Origin: Agaricicola taiwanensis
Lineage (GTDB): Bacteria; Pseudomonadota; Alphaproteobacteria; Rhizobiales; Methylopilaceae
Direction of reading: 5' to 3'
NCBI RefSeq assembly: GCF_014635245.1
Contig: NZ_BMCP01000003.1
Span: forward strand, 62,001-126,000
Length of the DNA stretch: 64,000 nt
Positions 43,393 to 53,174 of this stretch are shown here, in pieces (the stretch's first letter is position 1; every line of letters begins with the position of its first letter). The position numbers and the translations under genes are program-made. The notes beneath the pieces are model-generated. The model did not search any database. It was not told where the DNA came from and was given only the letters and a program-made list of their open reading frames with translations.

Positions 43393-45633
43393 TCAATTCT
43401 GCAGAACCTTGTCGAGCGTCATTGGAAAGTCTCTGATCCTCTTTCCCGTGGCATGGAAAACAGCATTGGCGACGGCGGCGGCAGTGCCGACGATGCCGAT
43501 CTCGCCCAGGCCTTTCACACCGATGGGGCTAGCCTTGTCGTCATGCTCCGCGACGAAGATCACCTCGATGTCGTGGATGTCCGCGTTCACCGGCATATGA
43601 TACTCGGCGATGTTGTGGTTCATGACGCGGCCCAGATGGTGATCGGTCATGGCCTCTTCGTGCAGTGCCATGCCGATGCCCATAACGACACCGCCAAGAA
43701 TCTGGCTGCGCGCGGTTTTCGGGTTGAGGATACGGCCGGCCGCCGTGGCGCAGACGACGCGGGTGACGCGGATCACGCCCAGTTCTTCATCCACCGCCAC
43801 TTCGGCGAAAATGGCTGAATGGGTATAGCTGACATATTTCAGCATCTGCAGTTTGTCGGGCGCGGCCTTTCCCTCTTCCTCGATCTCGCCGATCCCGGAG
43901 GCCGTCATGATCTCGCCGATACTGATGCCCCGGGAGGGATCAGCCTTCAGTTCCAGGCGGCCGGCATTCAGCCGCACATCCTCGGGTGAGGCATCGGCAA
44001 GAGGTGAGCCGGGCAGGCCGGCCGCCTGCTTCAACAGGCTCTTTCTGACTTCGTCGCAGGCCGCCTGGACAGCGGAGCCGGCGGATGCCGCGGTCCAGGA
44101 GCCGCCTTCGATGGGAGAGGCGGGCAGGCCGGATTCGCCGATGCGTGCCGTGACGGCTTCCAGCGGCAGGCCGAGGGCGTCGGCGCCGATCTGGGTAAGG
44201 ATCGTCCAGGTGCCGGTGCCAATGTCGGAGGAGGCGGTTGCAATCTCAAGATGGCCGTTGGCGCTCAGCTTCGCCGTGGCCACGGTCTTCTGCATGCTGG
44301 CTTCCCAGACACCGGTCGCCATGCCCCAGCCGATCAGGTCGCGGCCGTCGCGCATGGAGCGAGGCTCGAAGCTGCGCTTGTCCCAACCAAAGGCCGCGGC
44401 GCCCTCATCGTAGCAGGCATCCAAAGCCTTGGAGGTCAGCTCCTTGTTGTCGTTCTCATCCCGCGTGGCGAAGTTTATGCGGCGCAATTCCAGGGGATCG
44501 ATCCTGGCGGCATAGGCCAGTTCGTCCATCGCGCACTCCAGCGCCGTCACGCCGCTCGCCGCACCGGGCGCGCGCATGTCGCAGGGTGTGTAGGTGTTGA
44601 GCTTCGCCAACTCATAGGAGAGGCGGACGTTGTCGCAGCGGTAGAGCAGGCCCGACCAATTGACGACGTTCTCCTGATAATCCTCGAAGTGCGAGGTGCC
44701 GGCGGTGGCGTCATGCATGACAGCCTGCAATCGCCCTTCCGCATCGCAGGCAAGGCCCACGGTCTGGAGGATCTCGGGCCGGTAGCCGATGTGGAACATC
44801 TGATCGCGCGTCAGGCTCACACGAACCGAGCGCTCCAACTCCAGGCTGGCCATCACGGCGAAGAACAGCTGATGCTGCGGGCGCAGGCCCGATCCGAAGG
44901 CGCCGCCCACATAGTGGTTGATCACCTCCACATCATCGCTCTTCAGCCCGAAGACGGAGGTCACATAGGACTGGCTGTTCTGCGAGCCCTGGGTCTTTTC
45001 ATAGAGGGTGAGCTTGCCGTCGCCGCCGCGCACGCAGGTTGTTGCAAAGAGCTCCATCGGGTTGTGGTGCTCGGCGGCGATCCGGTAGGTGTTCGCAAGC
45101 TTGACCGGCGCTTGGTCGAAGGCACCCTCGGCATCGCCGCGCGGACTGGGAGGCTTCGGAACACCGCTGCGCTTCTTCGGCGGCTGATAGGAACGCTCGC
45201 GCTCCACCAGGAGGTCGGTGCGGTGTTCGTCCGGCTGATAATCGGCATGAACGAGCGTGGCCGCGTCACGCGCGGCCTCATAGCTCTCCGCCACGACCAG
45301 TGCGATAGGCTGTCCGTCGAAAACCACCCGGTCGGAATGCAGCGGCCGGAACGGATGGCCCGGAGGCGCGACCTGGTCCCTCCACTTGTAGTCGAGCCAG
45401 GCGGCCTTGCCCCGGTTTTCATGCGTGAAGATTTCGACCACACCGGGAAAGGCCTTGGCCTTGTCCGTGTGAATCCTGACGATGCGTCCGGCCGGAATGG
45501 AGCTGGAGACAATGGCGCCGTGCAGCAGGCCCGGCGCGTCATATTCGGCTGCGTATTTGGCGCGGCCGGTCACCTTCAGCTGCCCGTCGACACGGCGCGT
45601 GGGACGGCCGATGTGGGTGATCAGAGTGTCCAT
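43393..45633 (-). CDS. Molybdopterin-binding subunit of a xanthine dehydrogenase-family oxidoreductase (PaoC-like)
   Basis: 746 residues, close to PaoC/YagR. It oxidises aldehydes or N-heterocycles by hydroxylation at a molybdenum cofactor. It has the family start IGRPTRRVDGQLKVTGRAKYAAEY, substrate/cofactor loops GGAFGSGLRPQHQ and DMRAPGAASG, and the C-terminal GVKGLGEIG with the catalytic Glu. ATG 45633 follows GGAGG. No signal peptide. It is the third gene after the 2Fe-2S and FAD subunits. PaoABC in E. coli is a periplasmic aldehyde oxidoreductase; this complex seems cytoplasmic. Confidence 0.94.
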   Translation of the reverse strand: MDTLITHIGRPTRRVDGQLKVTGRAKYAAEYDAPGLLHGAIVSSSIPAGRIVRIHTDKAKAFPGVVEIFTHENRGKAAWLDYKWRDQVAPPGHPFRPLHSDRVVFDGQPIALVVAESYEAARDAATLVHADYQPDEHRTDLLVERERSYQPPKKRSGVPKPPSPRGDAEGAFDQAPVKLANTYRIAAEHHNPMELFATTCVRGGDGKLTLYEKTQGSQNSQSYVTSVFGLKSDDVEVINHYVGGAFGSGLRPQHQLFFAVMASLELERSVRVSLTRDQMFHIGYRPEILQTVGLACDAEGRLQAVMHDATAGTSHFEDYQENVVNWSGLLYRCDNVRLSYELAKLNTYTPCDMRAPGAASGVTALECAMDELAYAARIDPLELRRINFATRDENDNKELTSKALDACYDEGAAAFGWDKRSFEPRSMRDGRDLIGWGMATGVWEASMQKTVATAKLSANGHLEIATASSDIGTGTWTILTQIGADALGLPLEAVTARIGESGLPASPIEGGSWTAASAGSAVQAACDEVRKSLLKQAAGLPGSPLADASPEDVRLNAGRLELKADPSRGISIGEIMTASGIGEIEEEGKAAPDKLQMLKYVSYTHSAIFAEVAVDEELGVIRVTRVVCATAAGRILNPKTARSQILGGVVMGIGMALHEEAMTDHHLGRVMNHNIAEYHMPVNADIHDIEVIFVAEHDDKASPIGVKGLGEIGIVGTAAAVANAVFHATGKRIRDFPMTLDKVLQN

Positions 45634-45644
45634 GGCTGCCTCCG

Positions 45645-46661
45645 TCAGTTGATGCGCTTGTCGGTCTGTCGCTGCGGTGTCCCGGCGGCGGCCTGTTCCA
45701 GCGCCCTCACCATGGCGCGGCGGGCAAGATCGATCTTGAAGCTGTTGTGGCCGTAGCCGACCGCTCCCTCCAGAACCTGATCAGCAAAGTCCTGGAAGGC
45801 GGCCGCATCGGCCTGCTTGCCCGCGAGATCGGCCTCGGCGAGCCGGTCCCGCCACGGCTTATGGGCGACCCCGCCCATGGCCACCCGGGCCTCCACGATC
45901 CTGTCGCCGTCGAGCGTGAGGGCGGCCGCAACGGAGACGAGCGCGAAGGCATAGGAAAGCCGGTCGCGGATCTTCAGGTAGGTGTGGTGGGCACCGAAGC
46001 GTGACGGCGGCACTTCCACTGCCGTGATCAGCTCGCCGTGTCTCATGGTGTTGTCGAGCTCGGGCTGATCTCCTGGCAGCCGATGGAAGTCGGCAAAGGG
46101 AATGGTCCTGGTGCCACCAGGTCCTGCCACATGAACGGTCGCGTCCAGGGCGGCGAGTGCGACGCACATGTCCGACGGATGGGTGGCGATGCAGGCGTCG
46201 CTTGTGCCCAATATGGCGTGGATGCGATTGACGCCGGGGATCGCCGGGCAGCCTGAGCCGGGTTCGCGTTTGTTGCACGGCGTGCAGGCATCGTAGAAAT
46301 AATAGCATCGGGTGCGCTGCAGGAGGTTGCCGCCCGTGGTTGCGGCATTGCGCAGCTGCGGTGAGGCGCCGGCGAGGATGGCGCTTGAGAGCAGCGGGAA
46401 ATGCTCTTCCACCCGCGTGTCCCAGGCAAGGGCCGAGTTGGTGACGAGTGCCCCGATCTTGAGCCCGCCTTCAGAGGTTTCCTCGATGGTGTCGAGGGGC
46501 AGGCGGTTGATGTCGACGAGGCGCGACGGCTGCGCCACATCATACTTCATGAGGTCGATGAGGTTGGTCCCGCCGGCGACAGCGCGTGCATCGGGAACGG
46601 CGGCGATCGCGGCGATCGCGTCATCGATGCTTTCCGCGCGGATATACTCGAAGCGCTTCAT
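45645..46661 (-). CDS. FAD-binding subunit with extra 4Fe-4S cluster (PaoB-like)
   Basis: 338 residues, FAD_binding_5/CO_deh_flav_C type, carrying electrons between the 2Fe-2S and an outside acceptor. It shows VAGGTNLIDLMKYDVAQP for FAD and the inserted cysteine loop QRTRCYYFYDACTPCNKRE, then GSGC, which in PaoB and 4-hydroxybenzoyl-CoA reductase binds a 4Fe-4S cluster. The start overlaps the 2Fe-2S subunit stop (ATGA), and the stop is 11 bp before the molybdopterin subunit. Confidence 0.94.
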   Translation of the reverse strand: MKRFEYIRAESIDDAIAAIAAVPDARAVAGGTNLIDLMKYDVAQPSRLVDINRLPLDTIEETSEGGLKIGALVTNSALAWDTRVEEHFPLLSSAILAGASPQLRNAATTGGNLLQRTRCYYFYDACTPCNKREPGSGCPAIPGVNRIHAILGTSDACIATHPSDMCVALAALDATVHVAGPGGTRTIPFADFHRLPGDQPELDNTMRHGELITAVEVPPSRFGAHHTYLKIRDRLSYAFALVSVAAALTLDGDRIVEARVAMGGVAHKPWRDRLAEADLAGKQADAAAFQDFADQVLEGAVGYGHNSFKIDLARRAMVRALEQAAAGTPQRQTDKRIN

Positions 46662-47173
46662 GCCACTTTCGCCTTCTGCTGGGATTGTTCCTGCGCCATG
46701 ACATCTTCGATGGCATCGACGATGTTGGTGTAGGCGCCGCAGCGGCAGATGTTGCCGCTCATGTGCTCGCGGATTTCCTCACGGCTGTGGGCACGGTCCT
46801 CGGCGAGCAGGCCTGCCGCCGAGCAGATCTGGCCGGGGGTGCAGTACCCGCATTGGAAGGCGTCGCGCTCGATGAAGGCCTCCTGCAGGGGATGCAGGCT
46901 GTCATCCTTGGCAAGGCCCTCGATGGTGGTGACCTCGGCACCATCGCGCATCACCGCGAAGACGAGGCAGGAGTTGATGCGCCTCCCGTCGATCAGCACG
47001 GTGCAGGCACCGCACTGGCCATGATCGCAGCCCTTCTTGGTGCCGGTGAGGTGGAGATGATCCCGCAGGAGATCGAGGAGGGTGGTCCAGGGCGAGACAT
47101 GGAGTTCGAGGCGATCGCCGTTGATCGTCATGACGATCGGCACATCGCCTTGCTGCAGGTTTCGGCTGCTCAT
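46658..47173 (-). CDS. 2Fe-2S subunit (PaoA-like) without Tat signal
   Basis: 171 residues from ATG 47173, four bases after GAGG. Both 2Fe-2S motifs are present: GCDHGQCGACTVLIDGRRI (plant ferredoxin type) and QCGYCTPGQI with NICRCGAY. E. coli PaoA has an N-terminal Tat signal that exports the whole complex; here the protein begins directly with the ferredoxin domain and the bases upstream encode no twin-arginine peptide. The complex is therefore predicted to be cytoplasmic. First gene of the three-gene set, 117 bp after pqqE. Confidence 0.93.
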   Translation of the reverse strand: MSSRNLQQGDVPIVMTINGDRLELHVSPWTTLLDLLRDHLHLTGTKKGCDHGQCGACTVLIDGRRINSCLVFAVMRDGAEVTTIEGLAKDDSLHPLQEAFIERDAFQCGYCTPGQICSAAGLLAEDRAHSREEIREHMSGNICRCGAYTNIVDAIEDVMAQEQSQQKAKVA

Positions 47174-47290
47174 CAGGCCTCTCCGATGGAATGTTTCTAA
47201 AACAACAGCCCAAGGCCATTGAAGTTCCGGAGAGGGGCCCTTGAACACGCCTCGGCAGGGCGACCGCGACGCATCGACAGGGACGCTGCC

Positions 47291-48373
47291 TTAGCGGCGG
47301 TATCGATAGACGCCTGGCGCTTCGGTTGGCGTCGCGAACCGGATCTCGGCCATCAAAGCATGGTGAGGAGACCTGCTGCAGGCAGGGTCGGTGGCGCGCG
47401 CGTCGCCCGCCAGGGCCATGGCCTGGCAGCGGCAGCCGCCGAAGTCCTTGTCGCGCCGGTCGCAGCTCCGGCAAGGCTCCTGCATCCAGTCCGTGCCGCG
47501 AAAGGCCTGGAACGCCGGCGCATTGGCCCAGATGTCCGCGAGCGAACGATCGGCGGCTGACCAGAACTCAAGTCCCGGTATGGTCTCGGCGGCATGGCAG
47601 GGCAGCACCTTGCCGGTTGGCACGACATTCAGCGTCCGGCGTCCCCATCCTCCCATGCAGACCTTGGGGAAGCGGGCATAGTAATCGGGAATGACGTGGT
47701 CGATGGTGATGACATCGGCATAGCGCGGCTTCAGGGTCTCGATCTCGGCCACTGCCGCGCGCGCATCCTCGCCGCTTGGCAGCAGCATGTCGCGATTGCG
47801 CAGCGCCCAGCCGTAATATTGCGCATGGGCGATCTCCACCCGGCCTGCACCCATTTGGACGGCAAGATCCACCATGGCGGCGGCCCGTGTGACATTGGCG
47901 CGATGGATGACGGCGTTGATGGTCAGCGGCAGGCCGCTGGCGACCACCCATTGCGCCACCTGCCGTTTGCGCTCAAAGGCACCGCGATAGCCGGCAATAT
48001 GGTCGGCGCTTTCGGCATTGGCGTCCTGGACCGAGAGCTGCACATGATCGAGTCCTGCCTTCTTCAGGGCCTCGAGCCGCGCCTCGGTCAGGCCGACGCC
48101 CGACGTGATCAGATTGGTGTAGAGCCTTTCAGCCGCGCAATGGGCGACGAGTTCGGTGAGATCGCGCCGCGCCAGAGGTTCGCCGCCGGACAGATGCACC
48201 TGCAGTACGCCGAGCGCCGCGGCCTCTGAAAAGATGCGCTGCCAGGTCGGGGTATCGAGCTCCTGATCGCGCGATGCGAGTTCCAGCGGGTTGGAGCAAT
48301 AGGGGCAGCCCAGCGGACAGCGGTGCGTCAGCTCCGCCAGCAGGCCGGTCGGATAGGGCAGTGCCGCGTTCAT
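47291..48373 (-). CDS. pqqE: PQQ biosynthesis radical SAM enzyme PqqE
   Basis: Links the Glu and Tyr side chains of the PqqA peptide by a C-C bond, with PqqD as peptide chaperone. It is 360 residues with the radical SAM motif CxxxCxxC at Cys19, Cys23 and Cys26 (RCPLGCPYC), [10 protein letters not shown] for SAM, and a C-terminal SPASM cysteine set ([36 protein letters not shown]). ATG 48373 overlaps the pqqD stop. Last gene of a complete pqqABCDE cluster. Confidence 0.97.
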   Translation of the reverse strand: MNAALPYPTGLLAELTHRCPLGCPYCSNPLELASRDQELDTPTWQRIFSEAAALGVLQVHLSGGEPLARRDLTELVAHCAAERLYTNLITSGVGLTEARLEALKKAGLDHVQLSVQDANAESADHIAGYRGAFERKRQVAQWVVASGLPLTINAVIHRANVTRAAAMVDLAVQMGAGRVEIAHAQYYGWALRNRDMLLPSGEDARAAVAEIETLKPRYADVITIDHVIPDYYARFPKVCMGGWGRRTLNVVPTGKVLPCHAAETIPGLEFWSAADRSLADIWANAPAFQAFRGTDWMQEPCRSCDRRDKDFGGCRCQAMALAGDARATDPACSRSPHHALMAEIRFATPTEAPGVYRYRR

Positions 48374-48648
48374 AGCTCCACCAAGCGTTTGGCGGAGAGC
48401 TGATCGAGAAAGGCCACGACATCGGCCTCGATGCGAGCGTGGTCGGCATTGAACAGAGCAGCCAACTCATCGACGATGGCCTCGACGCGCAGGCTTCCGG
48501 TGCAGCGCTTGAGGATTTCCATGGCGACGGGATTTGCCTCGATCATGCTTTCCGGGGCGAGCAGCACCCAGGTGCCGCGCACGCGGTCCTCATGCAAACG
48601 CACGCCGCGGCCGAGCTTCGGCATCTTTTCAAGCGTTACCGCGCTCAT
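48370..48648 (-). CDS. pqqD: PQQ biosynthesis peptide chaperone PqqD
   Basis: Binds PqqA and presents it to PqqE. It is 92 residues from ATG 48648, which overlaps the pqqC stop (ATGA); longer upstream frames would run through pqqC. It has the family pattern [20 protein letters not shown] and [18 protein letters not shown]. Overlaps pqqE by four bases. Confidence 0.97.
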   Translation of the reverse strand: MSAVTLEKMPKLGRGVRLHEDRVRGTWVLLAPESMIEANPVAMEILKRCTGSLRVEAIVDELAALFNADHARIEADVVAFLDQLSAKRLVEL

Positions 48649-49379
48649 GGGTCCGGTTTCCAGGCGCCGGGCGGCACATGGCCTTCCACATAGGCATGCC
48701 AGAGAGCGTCGAGCTGCGCCCACAACACTCCTGTCTTGAATTCGAGCGCGGCGATGATCGCGTGCTGATGTTCGGGGGTGCGGGCGTGCTCGCGCACATA
48801 GGCGAGGGTGAAGTCGGAATCGCGCTGCGCCTGGGGCGGCCGCTCGGTGAAATAGGAGAGCGTGTCTGATGTGATGAAGTCGTAATGCGCCAGCATGCCG
48901 GCGGTGCGCTCGCCGATGATCTCGGGCGAGAACAGCTCCGTCAGCGACGAGGCGATCGCCTCCAGGAGCGAGCGCTTGGCGCAGAAATTCACATAGGCAT
49001 CGACCGCGAAACGTGTCGCCGGAAGGATCAGCCTGGTCGAGGTGACTTCCTCCCGCGTGAAGCCCATGGCATCGGTCAGGGCGAGCCAGCGGGCGATGCC
49101 GCCATCGCGGTCTGCATCGGAATTGCCATCATGATCGATGATCCGGCGGCGCCACTCCCGCCTCAGTGCCGGATCGTCCATGCGAGCGATGATGGTCGCG
49201 TCCTTGATGGGGATCTGCGACTGGTAATAGTAGCGATTGAGAGCCCAGGCCGCGATCTCATCGCGCGTGCAGCGGCCGTCGCGCATGCGGTGATGGAACG
49301 GATGGCGGTTGTGGTAACGCTCCGCGCCGACCTGCCGCAGCGCGGCCTCCAGTTCGTCGGGGGACATGAGGGTGGTCAC
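48645..49379 (-). CDS. pqqC: Pyrroloquinoline-quinone synthase PqqC
   Basis: Oxygen-dependent ring closure and oxidation, the last step of PQQ formation. 244 residues, heme-oxygenase-like all-alpha fold. Conserved family blocks are visible: YHNRHPFHHRMRDG, NRYYYQSQIPIKDA, RRIIDHDGN and YDFITSDTLSYFTERPPQAQ. Start GTG 49379 overlaps the pqqB stop; ATG four codons later (49367) is an alternative. Confidence 0.97.
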   Translation of the reverse strand: MTTLMSPDELEAALRQVGAERYHNRHPFHHRMRDGRCTRDEIAAWALNRYYYQSQIPIKDATIIARMDDPALRREWRRRIIDHDGNSDADRDGGIARWLALTDAMGFTREEVTSTRLILPATRFAVDAYVNFCAKRSLLEAIASSLTELFSPEIIGERTAGMLAHYDFITSDTLSYFTERPPQAQRDSDFTLAYVREHARTPEHQHAIIAALEFKTGVLWAQLDALWHAYVEGHVPPGAWKPDP

Positions 49380-50269
49380 AGGCGAAACTCCATGCCGTCA
49401 TGCGCAACGGTCCAGCCGGCGGCTTCGACACGGCGGCGCTCGGGCGAACCGTCGATCAGCACCGGATTGGTGTTGTTGATGTGGATATAGGCTTTCCGCT
49501 TCGCCATGACACCGGCGAGGGCCGCAAGCGATCCAGTCGGACCGTCCATGGCGACATGCCCCATGCGCCCCGCCGTCTTGGGAGAAAGCCCCAGCCTCGG
49601 CATCTCATCATCGGTGAAGGTCGTGCCATCGAAGAGCAGCAGATCGGCGCCTTCAATCCGCGCACGCAGGTCATCCGTGACGCGCGCGCAGTTGGGAATG
49701 TGGAGAAGGCGCTGGCCGTCGCCCGTGACCTCCAGGCCGATCACATCCTCAGGCTCCGCCGCGTCCGACGCGTCCTCCATATAGAGCGGCACCTTGCCCG
49801 GCACCGCGAAAGCCGTGACCTCTATCCCTTCGACGAGGGCAAAGGCTTCCTCCAGCCTGATTGCCTTGTGTCTCACCTTCTCGGGGTCGAGCACACGAAA
49901 GATGGGATTTGCCGCCAGGAGGCTTTGTGTCTCGGGCGCGGCGAACAGGGTGAAGCCCTGGCGTTCGCGCAAATTGAGAAGGCCGGCGATGTGATCGACT
50001 TCGCCGTTGGTGATGAGAACGCTGGCAATGGGACTGTGGCGGCCGGCGTGGCGCGGGTGCAGCATGGGCTGCGACAGGATCTGCTGGCGAAGGTCGGGCG
50101 ACGCGTTGATCAAACCCCAGCTTGATCCGTCCGCGCTGACGGCAATGGCGGACTGCGTGCGGGGGGTGACCCGTGGATCACCATTCCAGGCAAGCTGGCA
50201 GACCGGGCAACGGCAGTTCCACTGCGGAAAGCCGCCACCCGCCGCCGAGCCCAGGATCAGGACTCTCAT
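49376..50269 (-). CDS. pqqB: PQQ biosynthesis protein PqqB
   Basis: Metallo-beta-lactamase-fold protein that hydroxylates tyrosine in the PQQ pathway. It is 297 residues, opening with ILGSAAGGGFPQWNCRCPVC, which holds the structural zinc cysteines, then GEVDHIAGLLNLRE and FDGTTFTDDEM. ATG 50269, 19 bp after the pqqA stop. Overlaps pqqC. Confidence 0.97.
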   Translation of the reverse strand: MRVLILGSAAGGGFPQWNCRCPVCQLAWNGDPRVTPRTQSAIAVSADGSSWGLINASPDLRQQILSQPMLHPRHAGRHSPIASVLITNGEVDHIAGLLNLRERQGFTLFAAPETQSLLAANPIFRVLDPEKVRHKAIRLEEAFALVEGIEVTAFAVPGKVPLYMEDASDAAEPEDVIGLEVTGDGQRLLHIPNCARVTDDLRARIEGADLLLFDGTTFTDDEMPRLGLSPKTAGRMGHVAMDGPTGSLAALAGVMAKRKAYIHINNTNPVLIDGSPERRRVEAAGWTVAHDGMEFRL

Positions 50270-50288
50270 TGGCCGGCTTTAATCCGGC

Positions 50289-50378
50289 TCAATCGATGGT
50301 GTCGATATCTGCCGACTCGTAGCTGGTCACTTCCATGCCGCAGCGGATTTCAGTGATCGTAGGTGTCGTCCAGGTCAT
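50289..50378 (-). CDS. pqqA: PQQ precursor peptide PqqA
   Basis: 29 residues. Start chosen at ATG 50378 with GGAG six bases upstream; ATG 50390 would add four residues. It ends in the precursor core with the Glu and Tyr that become PQQ, in GMEVTSYESADID. The E-x3-Y spacing matches PqqA of Methylobacterium and others. First gene of pqqABCDE. Confidence 0.95.
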   Translation of the reverse strand: MTWTTPTITEIRCGMEVTSYESADIDTID

Positions 50379-50586
50379 TGAGATCTCCATACTGGTGGAT
50401 GCGCCTAACATGGCACCGGGCGCCGCAAAATGAAACGCCTGCCCTGGCCGCCCGGTTGCACGATCCCTAAAACGTGAGGTGCCAGCGGGTTTGCCGCAGC
50501 AGCCTGTGACCTGCACGGGAACCTTCGCCGGCTTTGAGAATTACGCATCATTGCCCGCGCGAAGACTGTGTTTTGTGTTGAAGGTC

Positions 50587-52125
50587 ATGAGTCCTACAAA
50601 TCTCGGTGGCTGCCAGCTGTCGGCGACATCGCGTGTCAGCCAGATGCTTTCCAACACCGATCAACCCATCGTCCGTCCCGGTCAGAATGCCTGGCGGGTG
50701 GAGCGAGCCGAACGTGCATCGGTGCTGGTAGATGGGGCCAATTACTATGAGAACCTGGAAGCGGTGTTGCGCAAGGCGCGCAAGCGGATCGTCATTCTGG
50801 GCTGGGACTTCGACGGCCGCGTCCGGCTGCGCCCGGATGTCGATCCGCAGCTGTCGCCACCGCTCGGCGTGCTGCTGCGCCAGCTTGTGACGGAGCAACC
50901 GGATCTCCACGTCCATATCCTCGTCTGGAGCATCGCCGTGCTGCATGCGCCCAGCGCGCCATCGGAGTTGCTTCTGGAGCAGGCCTGGCAGCACCACCCC
51001 CGCATCCGACTGGTGCTCGACACCCATCACCCCATCTACGCCGCGCATCACCAGAAGGTCGTCACGGTGGACGACAGCATCGCCTTTGTGGGCGGCATCG
51101 ACCTGACCGTGCGGCGCTGGGACAGCCCGAACCACGCGGCTCACAATCCCATGCGGCTGTCGCCGGAGGGCGAGCATTACTTCCCCGTACATGACATGCA
51201 GATGGTGGTCGACGGCCCCGCGGCCAGATCGATCGCCGAGCTTGCCCACCAGCGGTGGAACACGGCAACCGGCGAAGCTCTGGAACCGGTGCTAGGGCAG
51301 GAGGACCTCTGGCCTCCAAACCTTACGCCCGACTTTCGCAACAGCGACATCGCGATCGCCCGCACCATGCCGGAGCTCAATGACCAGCGCGAGGTGTGCG
51401 AGGCCGCGCATCTGACGGCCGATTGCCTGAAAGCCGCGCGGAAGGTCATCTATATCGAAGGCCAGTATCTGGCGGCGCCCTATGTGGTCGATGTCCTGGC
51501 GGAGCTTCTCGGCCGGGACGAGGGGCCGGAGGTGGTGCTGGTGCTGACCTGGCAGTCCCATGGCTTCATCGAGCGCTTCATCATGGGCAACAACCGTGAC
51601 CGGGCGATCCGGCGCCTTGTCCGGGCCGATCGCCACGGCCGGTTCCGTGCTGTCTATCCGGTGGTGCCATCGGCGGGTGGCGAGCAATATGTCCACATTC
51701 ACGCAAAGCTCATCATTGTCGATGACCGGTTTCTGCGTGTCGGCTCCTCCAACCTCAACAACCGCTCGATCGGCCTCGATACCGAATGCGATCTTGCCAT
51801 CGAGGCGGCGGCCCCCGAGGAGGCGAAGGCCATTCGCCGAATTCGGCTGAAGCTGATCGCTGAACATCTCGGCGTTGTGCCCGAGGCGGTGGCAGAAGCG
51901 ATCGACCGGCACGGGCTTGTCGCGACCATCGACACTCTCGGCCAGAACGGCCGTGGCATGCGCCGCTTCAAATCCATGAGCGAGACAGGACCGCGGCACC
52001 CGGCGTTCTGGACCTTCCTGTTCGATCCGAAACGGCCTTACCGGCTCATGCGTTTCCTGCGCCGGATGGTGGCTTCGCTGATGGCGAAGCTGACGAGCCC
52101 GAGCGCCAGCGGGGCTAGGAAGTAA
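50587..52125 (+). CDS. Phospholipase D/cardiolipin synthase-like protein
   Basis: About 512 residues (start ATG 50587; ATG 50644 is also possible, neither with a strong ribosome binding site). Two HxKx4D sites are clear: HHQKVVTVDDSIAFVGGID and HAKLIIVDDRFLRVGSSN, the two halves of a PLD active site. There is no signal peptide or membrane helix in the first 40 residues. Neighbours resemble E. coli ybhPON (YbhO is cardiolipin synthase B), so cardiolipin or other phospholipid transfer is a good guess; a secreted nuclease is less likely. Overlaps the convergent membrane-protein gene by 88 bp. Confidence 0.9.
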   Translation: MSPTNLGGCQLSATSRVSQMLSNTDQPIVRPGQNAWRVERAERASVLVDGANYYENLEAVLRKARKRIVILGWDFDGRVRLRPDVDPQLSPPLGVLLRQLVTEQPDLHVHILVWSIAVLHAPSAPSELLLEQAWQHHPRIRLVLDTHHPIYAAHHQKVVTVDDSIAFVGGIDLTVRRWDSPNHAAHNPMRLSPEGEHYFPVHDMQMVVDGPAARSIAELAHQRWNTATGEALEPVLGQEDLWPPNLTPDFRNSDIAIARTMPELNDQREVCEAAHLTADCLKAARKVIYIEGQYLAAPYVVDVLAELLGRDEGPEVVLVLTWQSHGFIERFIMGNNRDRAIRRLVRADRHGRFRAVYPVVPSAGGEQYVHIHAKLIIVDDRFLRVGSSNLNNRSIGLDTECDLAIEAAAPEEAKAIRRIRLKLIAEHLGVVPEAVAEAIDRHGLVATIDTLGQNGRGMRRFKSMSETGPRHPAFWTFLFDPKRPYRLMRFLRRMVASLMAKLTSPSASGARK

Positions 52126-53036
52126 ACCACCCGGAAGACAAGCAGCGGGCCGATCAGGTTCTTGCCGGGCACGAGATAGATGACCGTGCTCTCGATGACG
52201 CCAAGGCCGCCGGGCACATGAGTGAGCATGGTCAGTGTGTTGGCGATGACATAGGCCGCGGCCGTCTCCAGATAATCGACCTCCGCCGCCGCCAGCAGGA
52301 CCTGGTGCAGGCAGGCGGCGACGAAGGCAAAGTTGATCGTGCCGATCGCGATCTGACCCAGCGCCAGACGCAATGGCGGCATTTCGATCGCCCACGATTT
52401 GATCTTCAACGGCTTCCGAATGAAGGCAGCCGCGGCGACATACCCCGCGGCAAGACTGAGAAGAAGGAGCCCGATCGCGATCATGATCGGCTCGGACAGT
52501 TTGGTCATTCCCGAGGCAAGATCGGGCCGGATCAACAGGGCGAGGCCGCCCAGGACCATCAGGCCCAGGGCAACGGTGGTGCCGCAGAACAGGACGATCT
52601 TGGCGACGTCGCCCGCCTTCAGCCCCCAGCGCTCATAATAGCGATAGCGGATGGCGCCACTGCTGAGGCCGGCAAAGCCGATGGAGTGGCCCATGGACAG
52701 GCTGGTGAAGGACGCGAGCGCGACGTTTCGGTAGGGCAGTGACCGCTTCACATAGCGGACGCCGAGATAATCGAAGAATGTGAGGGAGACGTAGCTCATT
52801 GCGGCGAAAACGCCGGCGAACGCAAGCCGATGCAAGGGGATCGAGCGTATCGAGGCCGCGATCTCATCGAAACTGTATTGGCTGAGGGTGCGATAGAGAA
52901 GCCCGGCAGCAAGAGCTACCGCCGCAACGCCGATCAGCACCTTCCAGACATGACGCTTGTTCTTCCGCGCGGTGTGCGCCTCATCCTTCTGCGTGCCCGC
53001 CGATGCGGACATCGATCCAACCGCCATGCCTGTCAT
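52038..53036 (-). CDS. YbhN-like integral membrane protein (LPG synthase transmembrane domain family)
   Basis: 332 residues with a long charged N-terminal tail (about 30 residues) and about eight membrane helices. Family blocks present are SMGHSIGFAGLSSGAIRYRY and ANTLTMLTHVPGGLGVIESTV, as in UPF0104/YbhN and the flippase domain of MprF. YbhN-type proteins are thought to move lipids across the inner membrane. Its 3' end overlaps the PLD-like gene by 88 bp in convergent orientation; it is divergent from the methyltransferase at 53175. Confidence 0.9.
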   Translation of the reverse strand: MTGMAVGSMSASAGTQKDEAHTARKNKRHVWKVLIGVAAVALAAGLLYRTLSQYSFDEIAASIRSIPLHRLAFAGVFAAMSYVSLTFFDYLGVRYVKRSLPYRNVALASFTSLSMGHSIGFAGLSSGAIRYRYYERWGLKAGDVAKIVLFCGTTVALGLMVLGGLALLIRPDLASGMTKLSEPIMIAIGLLLLSLAAGYVAAAAFIRKPLKIKSWAIEMPPLRLALGQIAIGTINFAFVAACLHQVLLAAAEVDYLETAAAYVIANTLTMLTHVPGGLGVIESTVIYLVPGKNLIGPLLVFRVVYFLAPLALGLVSFAISEATIRRRKRMSR

Positions 53037-53174
53037 GTCTCCGTCACATCAGGAAAGGCAACGCGTGGCGGGCCAAAGCGATCCCTACAATACGACCGCG
53101 GAGATAAAATCACCGTCACAAAAGTCCCATAGATTCGCTCATCGGCCATGCGCCGCCATGCCAAGAGGTGACTG

